This document shows positions 36,119 to 48,200 of a stretch of DNA of 64,000 bases, one piece after another. The stretch is from Balanoglossus misakiensis (Eukaryota; Hemichordata). The notes under the pieces are model-generated. The model did no database searches and was not told the origin of the DNA. It saw nothing but the letters and a program-made list of their open reading frames with translations. The position numbers were made by a program, and so were the translations under genes. Location: NCBI GenBank assembly GCA_040954595.2, contig CM082579.2, positions 13,206,001 through 13,270,000 on the forward strand. Reading direction: 5' to 3'. Numbering within the stretch: position 1 is the stretch's first letter; every line of letters begins with the position of its first letter.

Positions 36119-36270
36119 ACGCCATGATTTGTTGATCTGATCTAATTAATAATATTCATTCTTTTTTTTCAATAGGTTCATTGGTAATATCATCGTCGGA
36201 GGGAGTCTAATCAATATCTACAACAACGCTGCGCCAGATAACAATATCATAACCAGAGGGATGCTGTCAA

Positions 36271-36448
36271 TAGGTTAGGTTAATAAAAATGGTTTAATCT
36301 GAGGGAATGGTAAAGGGTTGGTGTATGAATATGTTAGGGTAATAAAAAATGGTATAATCTAACGGAATGGTGAAGGGTTGGTGTATGAATAGGTTAGGCT
36401 AATAAAAAATGGTACAATGTAATGGAATGGTGAAGGGTTGGTGTATGA
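36271..36448. repeat. Three tandem units of about 60 bp
   Basis: Each unit carries GGTTAGGTTAATAAAAA-like sequence, ATGGTATAATCT and GGTGAAGGGTTGGTGTATG. The units are moderately diverged. Confidence 0.85.
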
Positions 36449-36810
36449 TGACTAATAAAACAGTGTGCACAAGGGTACTGTAACAAAACTGTCTGCATGG
36501 GTATAATATTATGGTTTCAAGGGTATGATAAGTAATTAAAATACTATAAAAACAAGGGTAATGCCACGTGGTAAATAAAAACTGTACATGTACAGAGGGT
36601 AAATACCGGTATAATATATAAGGGTGTAAACATCAATGGTGTAATAATAAAAAATGGGTAACACAAGGTTTTGGTGGTATAATAATAATAAAATGGTATT
36701 AACTTGATGGTATAAACATTATGGGATGTGTATAAATGGTGTTAATATTACAAAGGTATGATGATTAATTGGGGTGTAATAATAAGAAATTTAAAATCAT
36801 TGGGTAATTT
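36449..36810. repeat. Degenerate AT-rich tandem region
   Basis: Irregular recurrences of GGTATAATAATAAAAATGG-like words follow the three-unit repeat and appear to be decayed relatives of it. No fixed period is left. Confidence 0.6.
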
Positions 36811-36863
36811 ATTAGTGTCAGGTTGGGTAAAATAATTTTTGCTATGCATTCGTGTAATTTGTC

Positions 36864-37062
36864 TGCCGATTTTTTGCAGCGTTACCCGCGTTCGCGTTCT
36901 TCATTGCAGGTTGCTCGTCGTGTAATGGAATTTCGCCGTGTGCCCGTTTGATTCGCAGATGGATTTTTTTACAACGTTACCCGCGTTCGCGTTCTTCATC
37001 GCAGTTCGCTCGTCGTGTAATGGAATTTCGCCGTGTGCCCGTTTGATTCACCGATGAATTTT
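36864..37062. repeat. 95-bp tandem duplication, CpG-rich
   Basis: CGTTACCCGCGTTCGCG, CTCGTCGTGTAATGG and GCCGTGTGCCCGTTTGATTC each occur twice, 95 bases apart. The two units are nearly identical and CpG-rich within AT-rich surroundings. Confidence 0.9.
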
Positions 37063-37491
37063 TTGCTTTCGTCATCGTAATTCCCGCATCAACACGAATC
37101 CTCAATCTCACGTAACAACAATACATCAAAATGTACACAGAAAAATAGGAGTCGGCAAGACAATTCTGGTTAGTGTGAGCCCCAACCTTTTAAAATTCAC
37201 AACGGGGGAGGGGGCAGTTTTTCCTCATTTTATATTTGGCTCGAGGTTTTTAACTGTCCCCAGGCGCGTAAAGTTAGTTAGTTTATCACACAGAATGTAA
37301 TTATCTTGCTTGATTTAAAAAAAACGCTAAAATTGTATGGGGGAGCTTCTTGCGATTTGCACTTAAGAAACTGATGGTTTTTACCCATAGGTAATAATTA
37401 GTATTAACACATAATTGCCTAGAAATAAAAATTAACTCAAGGGTAGAATGCAACAGTTTATTTTGTGCAATATCAACAGGAGCTATTTTGG
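37063..37491. other. No gene recognised
   Basis: AT-rich spacer with a G-run at about 37204. Nothing further was identified. Confidence 0.5.
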
Positions 37492-37598
37492 CACATTATT
37501 TCAGTTTCATAAACACTGTTTTTGCTCATTGTTTCATTTCGACCACATTATTTCAGTTTGATAAACACTGTTTTTGCTTTTTGTTTTATTTCAACCAC
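37492..37598. repeat. Two tandem 52-bp units
   Basis: CACATTATTTCAGTTT and AAACACTGTTTTTGCT occur twice with a 52-base offset, followed by TTTCATTTCGACCAC or TTTTATTTCAACCAC. Confidence 0.8.
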
Positions 37599-37731
37599 TT
37601 TTGTCACCTTGTTTTAAATTGAATGCAAGCATTGTTTCTGTTTGACCACTACTTGGGGTAATTGTTCCAAATTGCTATGCAAGATATTTTACATCAGCAG
37701 TTAGCCATCTAGCCACACTTTAGCTGCACAG

Positions 37732-37859
37732 CATATGAAAAATAATGAAATTCATGCAAAAAGCAAAAAAGTATTATGGGTATAATGCCATTGCAGCATT
37801 GGCGGTTCGACTCCGTCGATACTTACTTTGAAGCATAAGTCTTCATTATTTTTCATATG
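37732..37859. repeat. 18-bp perfect inverted repeat enclosing a tRNA-like fold
   Basis: CATATGAAAAATAATGAA (37732-37749) is exactly complementary to TTCATTATTTTTCATATG (37842-37859). The 128-bp unit could be a MITE or a structured transcript. The tRNA-like fold sits near its centre, 19 and 16 bases from the two arms. Confidence 0.8.
37769..37825 (+). other. tRNA-like fold lacking a D-arm, with box-B-like motif
   Basis: 57 bases fold by eye as follows: a 7-bp acceptor-like stem (AAGTATT with GATACTT, one G-U pair), 8 connector bases, a 5-bp stem AATGC/GCATT with a 7-base loop CATTGCA, then a T-arm GGCGG-TTCGACT-CCGTC (one G-U pair) and a single 3' A. GGTTCGACTCC matches the Pol III box B consensus. 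There is no D-arm, no box A and no T at the usual position 33, so this is not an ordinary tRNA. It may be a degenerate tRNA, a tRNA-like RNA or coincidence. Confidence 0.35.
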
Positions 37860-38004
37860 TAATAAATAAAACTATTCCAAATTCATATCTTAGTTTTCAG
37901 TTTGTGCTTTTGCTTCAGTTAGGGGGCCCACACTTACCAAACCTGTCTTGCCATCTTTTCACATTTCTTTAAATATGCAGCGCCAGCAGTAGGCAGTATT
38001 TGAT

Positions 38005-41000
38005 CAAATTGACCCACAAATCACTCAAAATTAATAGGCAGGATACTGTCCACTCTGGCCTGGTTACTGTCTGGCCTGGTTAATGTTGACGCAAAGGTTG
38101 ACCCCACGAAACACTCAAAATTAATGGACAGGATACTGTCCACTCTGGCCTGGTTACAGTGTGCTCTGGTTAATGTTGACGCAAAGGTTGTCCACCAAAC
38201 ACTCAAAATTAATGGACAGGATACTGTCCACTCTGGCCTGGTTACTATCTGGCCTAGTTAATGTTGACGCAAAGGTTGACCCCACCAAACACTCGAAATT
38301 AATGGGCAGCATACTGTCCACTCTGGCCTGGTTACTATCTGGCCTGGTTAATGTTGACGCAAAGGTTGACCCCACCAAACACTCAAAATTAATGGACAGG
38401 ATACTGTCGACTCTGGCCTGGTTACTATCTGGCCTGGTTAATGTTGACGCAAAGGTTGACCCCACCAGACATTCAAAATTAATGCACAGGATACTGTCGA
38501 CTCTGGCCTGGTTACTATCTGGCCTGGTTAATGTTGACGCAAAGGATGACCCCACCAGACACTCAAAATTAATGGGCAGAATACTGTCCACTCTGGCCAG
38601 GATACTGTCTGGCCTGGTTAATGTTGACGCAAAGGTTGACCCCACCAGACACTCAAAATTAATGGACAGGATACTGTCGACTGTGGCCTGGTTACTATCT
38701 GGCCTGGTTAATGTTGACGCAAAGGTTGACCCCACCAAACACTCGAAATTAATGGGCAGAATACTGTCCACTCTGGCCTGGTTACTGTCTGGTCTGGTTA
38801 ATGTTGACACAAGGTTGACCCCACCAGACACTCAAAATTAATGGACAGGATACTGTCCACTCTGGCCTGGTTACTGTCTGGCCTGGTTAATGTTGATGCA
38901 AAGGTTGACCCCACCAGACACTCAAAATTAATGGACAGGATACTGTCCACTCTTGCCAGGATACTGTCTGGCCTGGTTAATGTTGACGCAAAGGTTGACC
39001 CCACCAGACACTCAAAATTAATGGGCAGAATACTGTCCACTCTGGCCAGGATACTGTCTGGTCTGGTTAATGTTGACGCAAAGGTTGACCCCACCAGACA
39101 CTCAAAATTGATGGGCAGGATACTGTCCACTCTGGCCAGGATACTGTCTGGCCTGGTTAATGTTGATGCAGAGGTTGACCCCACCAGACACTCAAAATTA
39201 ATGGACAGGATACTGTCCACTCTGGCCAGGATACTGTCTGGCCTGGTTAATGTTGACGCAAAGGTTGACCCCACCAGACACTCAAAATTAATGGGCAGGA
39301 TACTATCCACTCTGGCCAGGATACTGTCTGGCCTGGTTAATGTTGACGCAAAGGTTGACCCCACCAGACACTCAAAATTAATGGACAGGATACTGTCCAC
39401 TCTGGCCAGGATACTGTCTGGCCTGGTTAATGTTGACGCAAAGGTTGACCCCACCAGACACTCAAAATTAATGGACAGGATACTGTCCCCTCTGGCCAGG
39501 ATACTGTCTGGCCTGGTTAATGTTGACACAAAGGTTGACCCCACCAGACACTCAAAATTAATGGGCAGGATACTGTCCACTCTGGCCAGGATACTGTCTG
39601 GTCTGGTTAATGTTGACGCAAAGGTTGACCCCACCAGACACTCAAAATTAATGGACAGGATACTGTCCACTCTGGCCAGGATACTGTCTGGTCTGGTTAA
39701 TGTTGACGCAAAGGTTGAGCCCACCAGACACTCAAAATTAATGGGCAGGATACTGTCCACTCTGGCCTTGTTACTGTCTGGCCTGGTTAATGTTGACGCA
39801 AAGGTTGACCCCACCAAACACTTGAAATTCATGGGCAGAATAGTGTCCACTCTCCACCTGGTTCCTTTCAGGCCTGGTTAATGTTGACGCAAAGGTTGAC
39901 CCCACCAAACACTCAAAATTGATGGGCAGGATACTGTCCACTCTGGCCTTGTTACTGTCTGGCCTTGTTAATGTTGACGCAAAGGTTGACCCCACCAGAC
40001 ACTTAAAATTAATGGGCAGGATACTGTCCACTCTGGCCAGGATACTGTCTGGTCTGATTAATGTTGACGCAAAGGTTGACCCCACCAGACACTCAAAATT
40101 AATGGACAGGATACTGTCCACTCTGGCCTGGTTACTGTCTGGCCTGGTTAATGTTGACGCAAAGGTTGAACCCACCAAACACTCAAAATTAATGGACAGG
40201 ATACTGTCCACTCTGGCCAGGATACTGTCTGGCCTGGTTAATGTTGACGCAAAGGTTGACCCCACCAGACACTCAAAATTAATGGACAGGATACTGTCCA
40301 CTCTGGCCTGGTTACTATCTGGCCTGGTTAATGTTGACGCAAAGGTTGACCCCACCAAACACTCAAAATTAATGGACAGGATACTGTCCACTCTGGCCTG
40401 GTTACTGTCTGGCCTGGTTAATGTTGACGCAAAGGTTGACCCCACCAAACACTCGAAATTGATGGGCAGAATACTGTCCACTCTGGCCTGGTTACTGTCT
40501 GGCCTGGTTAATGTTGACGCAAAGGTTGACCCCACCAAACACTCAAAATTGATGGGCAGGATACTGTCCACTCTGGCCTTGTTACTGTCTGGCCTGGTTA
40601 ATGTTGACGCAAAGGTCGACCCCACCAAACACTCAAAATTGATGGGCAGGATACTGTCCACTCTGGCCTTGTTACTGTCTGGCCTGGTTAATGTTGACGC
40701 AAAGGTTGACCCCACCAAACACTCGAAATTAATGGGCAGAATACTGTCCACTCTGGTCTGGTTACTGTCTGGCCTGGTTACTGTTGACACAAAGGTTGAC
40801 CCCACCAAACACTCAACATTAATGGGCAGGATACTGTCCACTCTGGCCTTGTTACTGTCTGGCCTGGTTAATGTTGACGCAAAGGTTGACCCCACCAAAC
40901 ACTCAAAATTGATGGGCAGGATACTGTCCACTCTGGCCTTGTTACTGTCTGGCCTGGTTAATGTTGACGCAAAGGTCGACCCCACCAAACACTCAAAATT

Positions 41001-43731
41001 GATGGGCAGGATACTGTCCACTCTGGCCTTGTTACTGTCTGGCCTGGTTAATGTTGACGCAAAGGTTGACCCCACCAAACACTCGAAATTAATGGGCAGA
41101 ATACTGTCCACTCTGGTCTGGTTACTGTCTGGCCTGGTTAATGTTGACACAAAGGTTGACCCCACCAAACACTCAACATTAATGGGCAGGATACTGTCCA
41201 CTCTGGCCTTGTTACTGTCTGGCCTGGTTAATGTTGACGCAAAGGTTGACCCCACCAAATACTTGAAATTCATGGGCAGAATACTGTCCACTCTACGCCT
41301 GGTTACTTTCAGGCCTGGTTAATGTTGACGCAAAGGTTGACCCCACCAAATACTTGAAATTCATGGGCAGAATACTGTCCACTCTGGTCAGGTTACTGTC
41401 TGGTCTGGTTAATGTTGACGCAAATGTTGACCCCACCAAACACTCGAAATTCATGGGCAGAATACTGTCCACTCTGGCCAGGATACTGTCTGGCCTGGTT
41501 AATGTTGACGCAAAGGTTGACCCCACCAGACACTCAAAATTAATAGACAGTATACTGTCCACTCTGGCCAGGATACTGTCTGGCCTGGTTAATGTTGACA
41601 CTCAAAATTAATGGACAGGATACTGTCCACTCTGGCCAGGATACTGTCTGGCCTGGTTAATGTTGACGCAAAGGTTGACCCCACCAGACACTCAAAATTA
41701 ATAGACAGTATACTGTCCACTCTGGCCAGGATACTGTCTGGCCTGGTTAATGTTGACACTCAAAATTAATGGACAGGATACTGTCCACTCTGGCCAGGAT
41801 ACTGTCTGGCCTGGTTAATGTTGACGCAAAGGTTGACCCCACCAAACACTCGAAATTAACGGGCAGAATACTGTCCACTCTGGCCTGGTTACTGTCTGGT
41901 CTGGTTAATGTTGACACAAGGTTGACCCCACCAGACACTCAAAATTAATGGACAGGATACTGTCCACTCTGGCCAGGATACTGTCTGGTCTGGTTAATGT
42001 TGACACAAGGTTGACCCCACCAAACACTCGAAATTAATGGGCAGAATACTGTCCACTCTGGTCTGGTTACTGTCTGGCCTGGTTAATGTTGACACAAAGG
42101 TTGACCCCACCAAACACTCAACATTAATGGGCAGGATACTGTCCACTCTAGCCTTGTTACTGTCTGGCCTGGTTAATGTTGACGCAAAGGTTGACCCCAC
42201 CAAATACTTGAAATTCATGGGCAGAATACTGTCCACTCTACGCCTGGTTACTTTCAGGCCTGGTTAATGTTGACGCAAAGGTTGACCCCACCAAATACTT
42301 GAAATTCATGGGCAGAATACTGTCCACTCTGGTCAGGTTACTGTCTGGTCTGGTTAATGTTGACGCAAAGGTTGACCCCACCAAACACTCGAAATTCATG
42401 GGCAGAATACTGTCCACTCTGGCCAGGATACTGTCTGGCCTGGTTAATGTTGACGCAAAGGTTGACCCCACCAGACACTCAAAATTAATAGACAGTATAC
42501 TGTCCACTCTGGCCAGGATACTGTCTGGCCTGGTTAATGTTGACACTCAAAATTAATGGACAGGATACTGTCCACTCTGGCCAGGATACTGTCTGGTCTG
42601 GTTAATGTTGACACAAGGTTGACCCCACCAAACACTCGAAATTAATGGGCAGAATACTGTCCACTCTGGTCTGGTTACTGTCTGGCCTGGTTAATGTTGA
42701 CACAAAGGTTGACCCCACCAAACACTCAACATTAATGGGCAGGATACTGTCCACTCTAGCCTTGTTACTGTCTGGCCTGGTTAATGTTGACGCAAAGGTT
42801 GACCCCACCAAATACTTGAAATTCATGGGCAGAATACTGTCCACTCTACGCCTGGTTACTTTCAGGCCTGGTTAATGTTGACGCAAAGGTTGACCCCACC
42901 AAATACTTGAAATTCATGGGCAGAATACTGTCCACTCTGGTCAGGTTACTGTCTGGTCTGGTTAATGTTGACGCAAAGGTTGACCCCACCAAACACTCGA
43001 AATTCATGGGCAGAATACTGTCCACTCTGGCCAGGATACTGTCTGGCCTGGTTAATGTTGACGCAAAGGTTGACCCCACCAGACACTCAAAATTAATAGA
43101 CAGTATACTGTCCACTCTGGCCAGGATACTGTCTGGCCTGGTTAATGTTGACACTCAAAATTAATGGACAGGATACTGTCCACTCTGGCCAGGATACTGT
43201 CTGGCCTGGTTAATGTTGACGCAAAGGTTGACCCCACCAGACACTCAAAATTAATGGACAGGATACTGTCCACTCTGGCCAGGATACTGTCTGGCCTGGT
43301 TAATGTTGACGCAAAGGTTGACCCCACCAAACACTCGAAATTAACGGGCAGAATACTGTCCACTCTGGCCTGGTTACTGTCTGGTCTGGTTAATGTTGGC
43401 GCAAAGGTTGACCCCACCAAACACTCGAAATTCATGGGCAGAATACTGTCCACTCTGGCCAGGATACTGTCTGGCCTGGTTAATGTTGACGCAAAGGTTG
43501 ACCTCACCAGACACTCAAAATTAATAGACAGGATACTGTCCACTCTGGCCAGGATACTGTCTGGCCTGGTTGATGTTGACACTCAAAATTAATGGACAGG
43601 ATACTGTCCACTCTGGCCAGGATACTGTCTGGCCTGGTTAATGTTGACGCAAAGGTTGACCCCACCAGACACTTAAAATTAATGGGCAGGATACTGTCCA
43701 CTCTGGCCAGGATACTGTCTGGTCTGATTAA
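38005..43731. repeat. 90-bp satellite array, left block
   Basis: Tandem 90-bp monomers; in the forward frame each encodes ILSTLAW..LSGLVNVDA-like residues. The first degenerate monomer begins at about 38005. Each monomer contains the inverted repeat GGACAG-GATA-CTGTCC and a partial internal duplication (GGATACTGTC occurs twice in one subtype). Common variants are CCTGGTTAC/CCAGGATAC, ACCAAACAC/ACCAGACAC, CTCAAAA/CTCGAAA and GACAGGATA/GGCAGAATA. Lengths of 90, 89 and 68 bp occur; 68-bp units appear only from 41595 onward. Long ORFs (up to 506 codons on the minus strand and 467 on the plus) exist on both strands because 90 is divisible by three. I do not regard them as genes. Confidence 0.97.
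41990..43198. repeat. Two copies of a 608-bp higher-order repeat
   Basis: Blocks at about 41990-42597 and 42598-43198 carry the same ordered series of monomer variants, including the CTCTACGCCTGGTTACTTTC variant, the AATAGACAGTATA variant and a terminal 68-bp monomer. They appear virtually identical, indicating recent amplification of the whole block. Confidence 0.85.
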
Positions 43732-44497
43732 CACTTTCACTGCGTAGTTAATATATGCTAATGTATTCCTGTGCGTAGTTTCCTATGGTAAATTTAACTA
43801 ATAAACAATGTTTTACTTTACCCTCTCTATCTCTTGTAATATGAAAGTATATGCAATGATATTTCCAGCAAGTATATTTTATAAGACAACCAACATAATA
43901 AAACTGAAAAATGGTCACATGACCATTAATTGGTCATGTGACACTGGCAGCCATAATGGATTTCTGTCGAAATATGGTAAAAACAACAGATATTGTAATA
44001 TAAGTGACTGAAATACTGTATTTAATTCATTGTATCACAGCTGACAGACAAACATAGTCAAAAACAACTTCCCCCTGTATAAAAGGGAATAACAAGTGAC
44101 TTTTGAGCAAGAAATTTGATCAAATTTATTAATGGACCATAAAAACAATTATCAAATCATGCCCACCATTTACATGTATACATGTTTAAAATCTGAGAAA
44201 GAAATATAGATTATTAGTGAAAAGGTGAATGATTGAACTTGTAAATAAATAATAATAATAAAATAAATTAATTAAGTAATTTATTAAATACTCTACGTTT
44301 TAATGAATTGCAAGTTGAAGAAATCAAGGTTGGTAAATATGAATATACACACATTTAAAAAAAATTCATTAGCATAGTACTGTTTTGGCAATTCATTTCA
44401 AATGGATATAATACTCTGACAACATAGACTTCTGGCAAAGTCCCATCAAGATTTGCAAAGAAACCTACGCCTTCATTTAATTCAGTGAAGTAGGCAT

Positions 44498-44951
44498 CTA
44501 GCGAAATCTTGACCGGAAGGGCAACTCATCAATTGCAGGGTTGTCAAAAAATTGTGCGGTGTACATATCAGTTTGCTCTGACAATGACATCAACTCAAAC
44601 ACATCACCAGGAAAGAACAGCTGAAAAAAGTCAACCGGTGCAAAGTCATCAGTGTCAACTAATAAACCTTAGCGACGATCGTATACAGACAACCAGTCCG
44701 GTGTGTAATTGTCATTTACGTCATACAAAACCCACCGCGTTTCACCATCAACGTTACGACGTCCGAGAACATGACAAAAACCCTCCCTCTCTCTCTGTCT
44801 CTACTCTGTTGTCTCCGTGTCTGGCTTCTATTTCTGGTTCTATGATGTTGTTGTCCGTAATTTGGCTTCCGCTATCGCTATGATCGCTGTCACTATCCTG
44901 AAAGACTTGTTCAAGAACTTTGTCGGCATCAAACTTTGCCCATGTCGCCAT
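44498..44951 (-). pseudogene. piggyBac transposase N-terminal remnant
   Basis: On the minus strand, ATG at 44951 opens MATWAKFDADKVLEQVFQ followed by an acidic DSDSDHSDSGS tract, the usual look of a piggyBac/PGBD N-terminus. That frame ends at 44754. With a one-base shift near 44760-44783 the reading continues through TRWVLYDVNDNYTPDW, hits an in-frame stop at about 44670, and then reads FAPVDFFQLFFPGDVFEL and EQTDMYTAQF, matching the start of the conserved PGBD transposase domain. It ends at a stop at 44498-44500. About 150 residues remain of a protein usually near 550-600, and the catalytic aspartates are absent. An upstream ATG at 45029 is in frame, but 44951 gives the family-typical start. 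Non-functional. Confidence 0.88.
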
Positions 44952-45087
44952 TTTTAAATACCAAGTGAATGAAATAATATGATCGGGGCGACCTAAAATC
45001 AGCTGTATAAGGAAACCCTTTGATGACAAAATCGACTTGATTGTTTACAATACATATGCGCATGCTCAATTAGGGTTGACCCCTGTC

Positions 45088-45097
45088 CTATATATAG
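45088..45097 (-). promoter_or_regulatory. Putative TATA box of the piggyBac transposase
   Basis: CTATATATAG lies about 140 bp upstream of the transposase ATG at 44951 on the minus strand, within the element. Its position fits a promoter, but the motif is short and palindromic. Confidence 0.35.
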
Positions 45098-45229
45098 TCA
45101 TACAAAATGAGTAAATAAGCAACGAACATAAAATAGAACAGACCAAGTAACGGACGCGATCTTGGCGCATTTATGCGCCTCCCGCATTCTGACTGCCGGC
45201 GCAGAAAATGCCCTCCCGCAGCGAAAGTG

Positions 45230-48200
45230 TTAATGTTGACGCAAAGGTTGACCCTACCAGACACTCAAAATTAATGGACAGGATACTGTCCACTCTGGCC
45301 TGGTTACTGTCTGGCCTGGTTAATGTTGACGCAAAGGTTGACCCTACCAGACACTCAAAATTAATGGACAGGATACTGTCCACTCTGGCCTGGTTACTGT
45401 CTGGCCTGGTTAATGTTGACGCAAAGGTTGAACCCACCAAACACTCAAAATTAATGGACAGGATACTGTCCACTCTGGCCAGGATACTGTCTGGCCTGGT
45501 TAATGTTGACGCAAAGGTTGACCCCACCAAACACTCGAAATTAACGGGCAGAATACTGTCCACTCTGGCCTGGTTACTGTCTGGTCTGGGTAATGTTGAC
45601 ACAAGGTTGACCCCACCAGACACTCAAAATTAATGGACAGGATACTGTCCACTCTGGCCAGGATACTGTCTGGTCTGGTTAATGTTGACACAAGGTTGAC
45701 CCCACCAAACACTCGAAATTAATGGGCAGAATACTGTCCACTCTGGCCAGGATACTGTCTGGTCTGGTTAATGTTGACGCAAGGTTGACCCCACCAGACA
45801 CTCAAAATTAATGGACAGGATACTGTCCACTCTGGTCAGGATACTGTCTGGCCTGGTTAATGTTGACGCAAAGGTTGACCCCACCAGACACTCAAAATTA
45901 ATGGGCAGGATACTATCCACTCTGGCCAGGATACTGTCTGGCCTGGTTAATGTTGACGCAAAGGTTGACCCCACCAGACACTCAAAATTAATGGACAGGA
46001 TACTGTCCACTCTGGCCAGGATACTGTCTGGCCTGGTTAATGTTGACGCAAAGGTTGACCCCACCAGACACTCAAAATTAATGGACAGGATACTGTCCCC
46101 TCTGGCCAGGATACTGTCTGGCCTGGTTAATGTTGACGCAAAGGTTGACCCCACCAGACACTCAAAATTAATGGGCAGGATACTGTCCACTCTGGCCAGG
46201 ATACTGTCTGGTCTGGTTAATGTTGACGCAAAGGTTGAGCCCACCAGACACTCAAAATTAATGGGCAGGATACTGTCCACTCTGGCCTTGTTACTGTCTG
46301 GCCTGGTTAATGTTGACGCAAAGGTTGACCCCACCAAACACTTGAAATTCATGGGCAGAATAGTGTCCACTCTCCACCTGGTTCCTTTCAGGCCTGGTTA
46401 ATGTTGACGCAAAGGTTGACCCCACCAAACACTCAAAATTGATGGGCAGGATACTGTCCACTCTGGCCTTGTTACTGTCTGGCCTTGTTAATGTTGACGC
46501 AAAGGTTGACCCCACCAGACACTTAAAATTAATGGGCAGGATACTGTCCACTCTGGCCAGGATACTGTCTGGTCTGATTAATGTTGACGCAAAGGTTGAC
46601 CCCACCAGACACTCAAAATTAATGGACAGGATACTGTCCACTCTGGCCTGGTTACTGTCTGGCCTGGTTAATGTTGACGCAAAGGTTGAACCCACCAAAC
46701 ACTCAAAATTAATGGACAGGATACTGTCCACTCTGGCCAGGATACTGTCTGGCCTGGTTAATGTTGACGCAAAGGTTGACCCCACCAGACACTCAAAATT
46801 AATGGACAGGATACTGTCCACTCTGGCCTGGTTACTATCTGGCCTGGTTAATGTTGACGCAAAGGTTGACCCCACCAAACACTCAAAATTAATGGACAGG
46901 ATACTGTCCACTCTGGCCTGGTTACTGTCTGGCCTGGTTAATGTTGACGCAAAGGTTGACCCCACCAAACACTCGAAATTAATGGGCAGAATACTGTCCA
47001 CTCTGGCCTGGTTACTGTCTGGCCTGGTTAATGTTGACGCAAAGGTTGACCCCACCAAACACTCAAAATTGATGGGCAGGATACTGTCCACTCTGGCCTT
47101 GTTACTGTCTGGCCTGGTTAATGTTGACGCAAAGGTCGACCCCACCAAACACTCAAAATTGATGGGCAGGATACTGTCCACTCTGGCCTTGTTACTGTCT
47201 GGCCTGGTTAATGTTGACGCAAAGGTTGACCCCACCAAACACTCGAAATTAATGGGCAGAATACTGTCCACTCTGGTCTGGTTACTGTCTGGCCTGGTTA
47301 ATGTTGACACAAAGGTTGACCCCACCAAACACTCAACATTAATGGGCAGGATACTGTCCACTCTGGCCTTGTTACTGTCTGGCCTGGTTAATGTTGACGC
47401 AAAGGTTGACCCCACCAAACACTCAAAATTGATGGGCAGGATACTGTCCACTCTGGCCTTGTTACTGTCTGGCCTGGTTAATGTTGACGCAAAGGTTGAC
47501 CCCACCAAATACTTGAAATTCATGGGCAGAATACTGTCCACTCTACGCCTGGTTACTTTCAGGCCTGGTTAATGTTGACGCAAAGGTTGACCCCACCAAA
47601 TACTTGAAATTCATGGGCAGGATACTGTCCACTCTGGTCAGGTTACTGTCTGGTCTGGTTAATGTTGACGCAAAGGTTGACCCCACCAAACACTCGAAAT
47701 TCATGGGCAGAATACTGTCCACTCTGGCCAGGATACTGTCTGGCCTGGTTAATGTTGACGCAAAGGTTGACCCCACCAGACACTCAAAATTAATAGACAG
47801 TATACTGTCCACTCTGGCCAGGATACTGTCTGGCCTGGTTAATGTTGACACTCAAAATTAATGGACAGGATACTGTCCACTCTGGCCAGGATACTGTCTG
47901 GCCTGGTTAATGTTGACGCAAAGGTTGACCCCACCAGACACTCAAAATTAATGGACAGGATACTGTCCACTCTGGCCAGGATACTGTCTGGCCTGGTTAA
48001 TGTTGACGCAAAGGTTGACCCCACCAAACACTCGAAATTAACGGGCAGAATACTGTCCACTCTGGCCTGGTTACTGTCTGGTCTGGTTAATGTTGGCGCA
48101 AAGGTTGACCCCACCAAACACTCGAAATTCATGGGCAGAATACTGTCCACTCTGGCCAGGATACTGTCTGGCCTGGTTAATGTTGACGCAAAGGTTGACC

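Larger units (their letters stand above)
43732..45229 (-). mobile_element. Decayed piggyBac element inserted in the satellite
   Basis: A 1,498-bp non-satellite segment splits a monomer exactly at its TTAA. TTAA flanks both ends (43728-43731 and 45230-45233), and the termini are CACTTTCACTGCG and the complement of CACTTTCGCTGCG (13 bp, one mismatch). A palindrome GGCGCAT-TT-ATGCGCC lies near the right end (45164-45179). The minus strand holds the N-terminal part of a piggyBac-type transposase; the catalytic region is gone, and AT-rich DNA occupies 43732-44497. The same satellite context without the insert occurs at 48425-48428. TTAA duplication and transposase similarity together make the superfamily secure. 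Confidence 0.93.

Noticed and set aside
37769-37825. Functional tRNA gene
   Set aside because: No D-arm, no box A, and the loop lacks T at position 33. Kept only as a tRNA-like fold.
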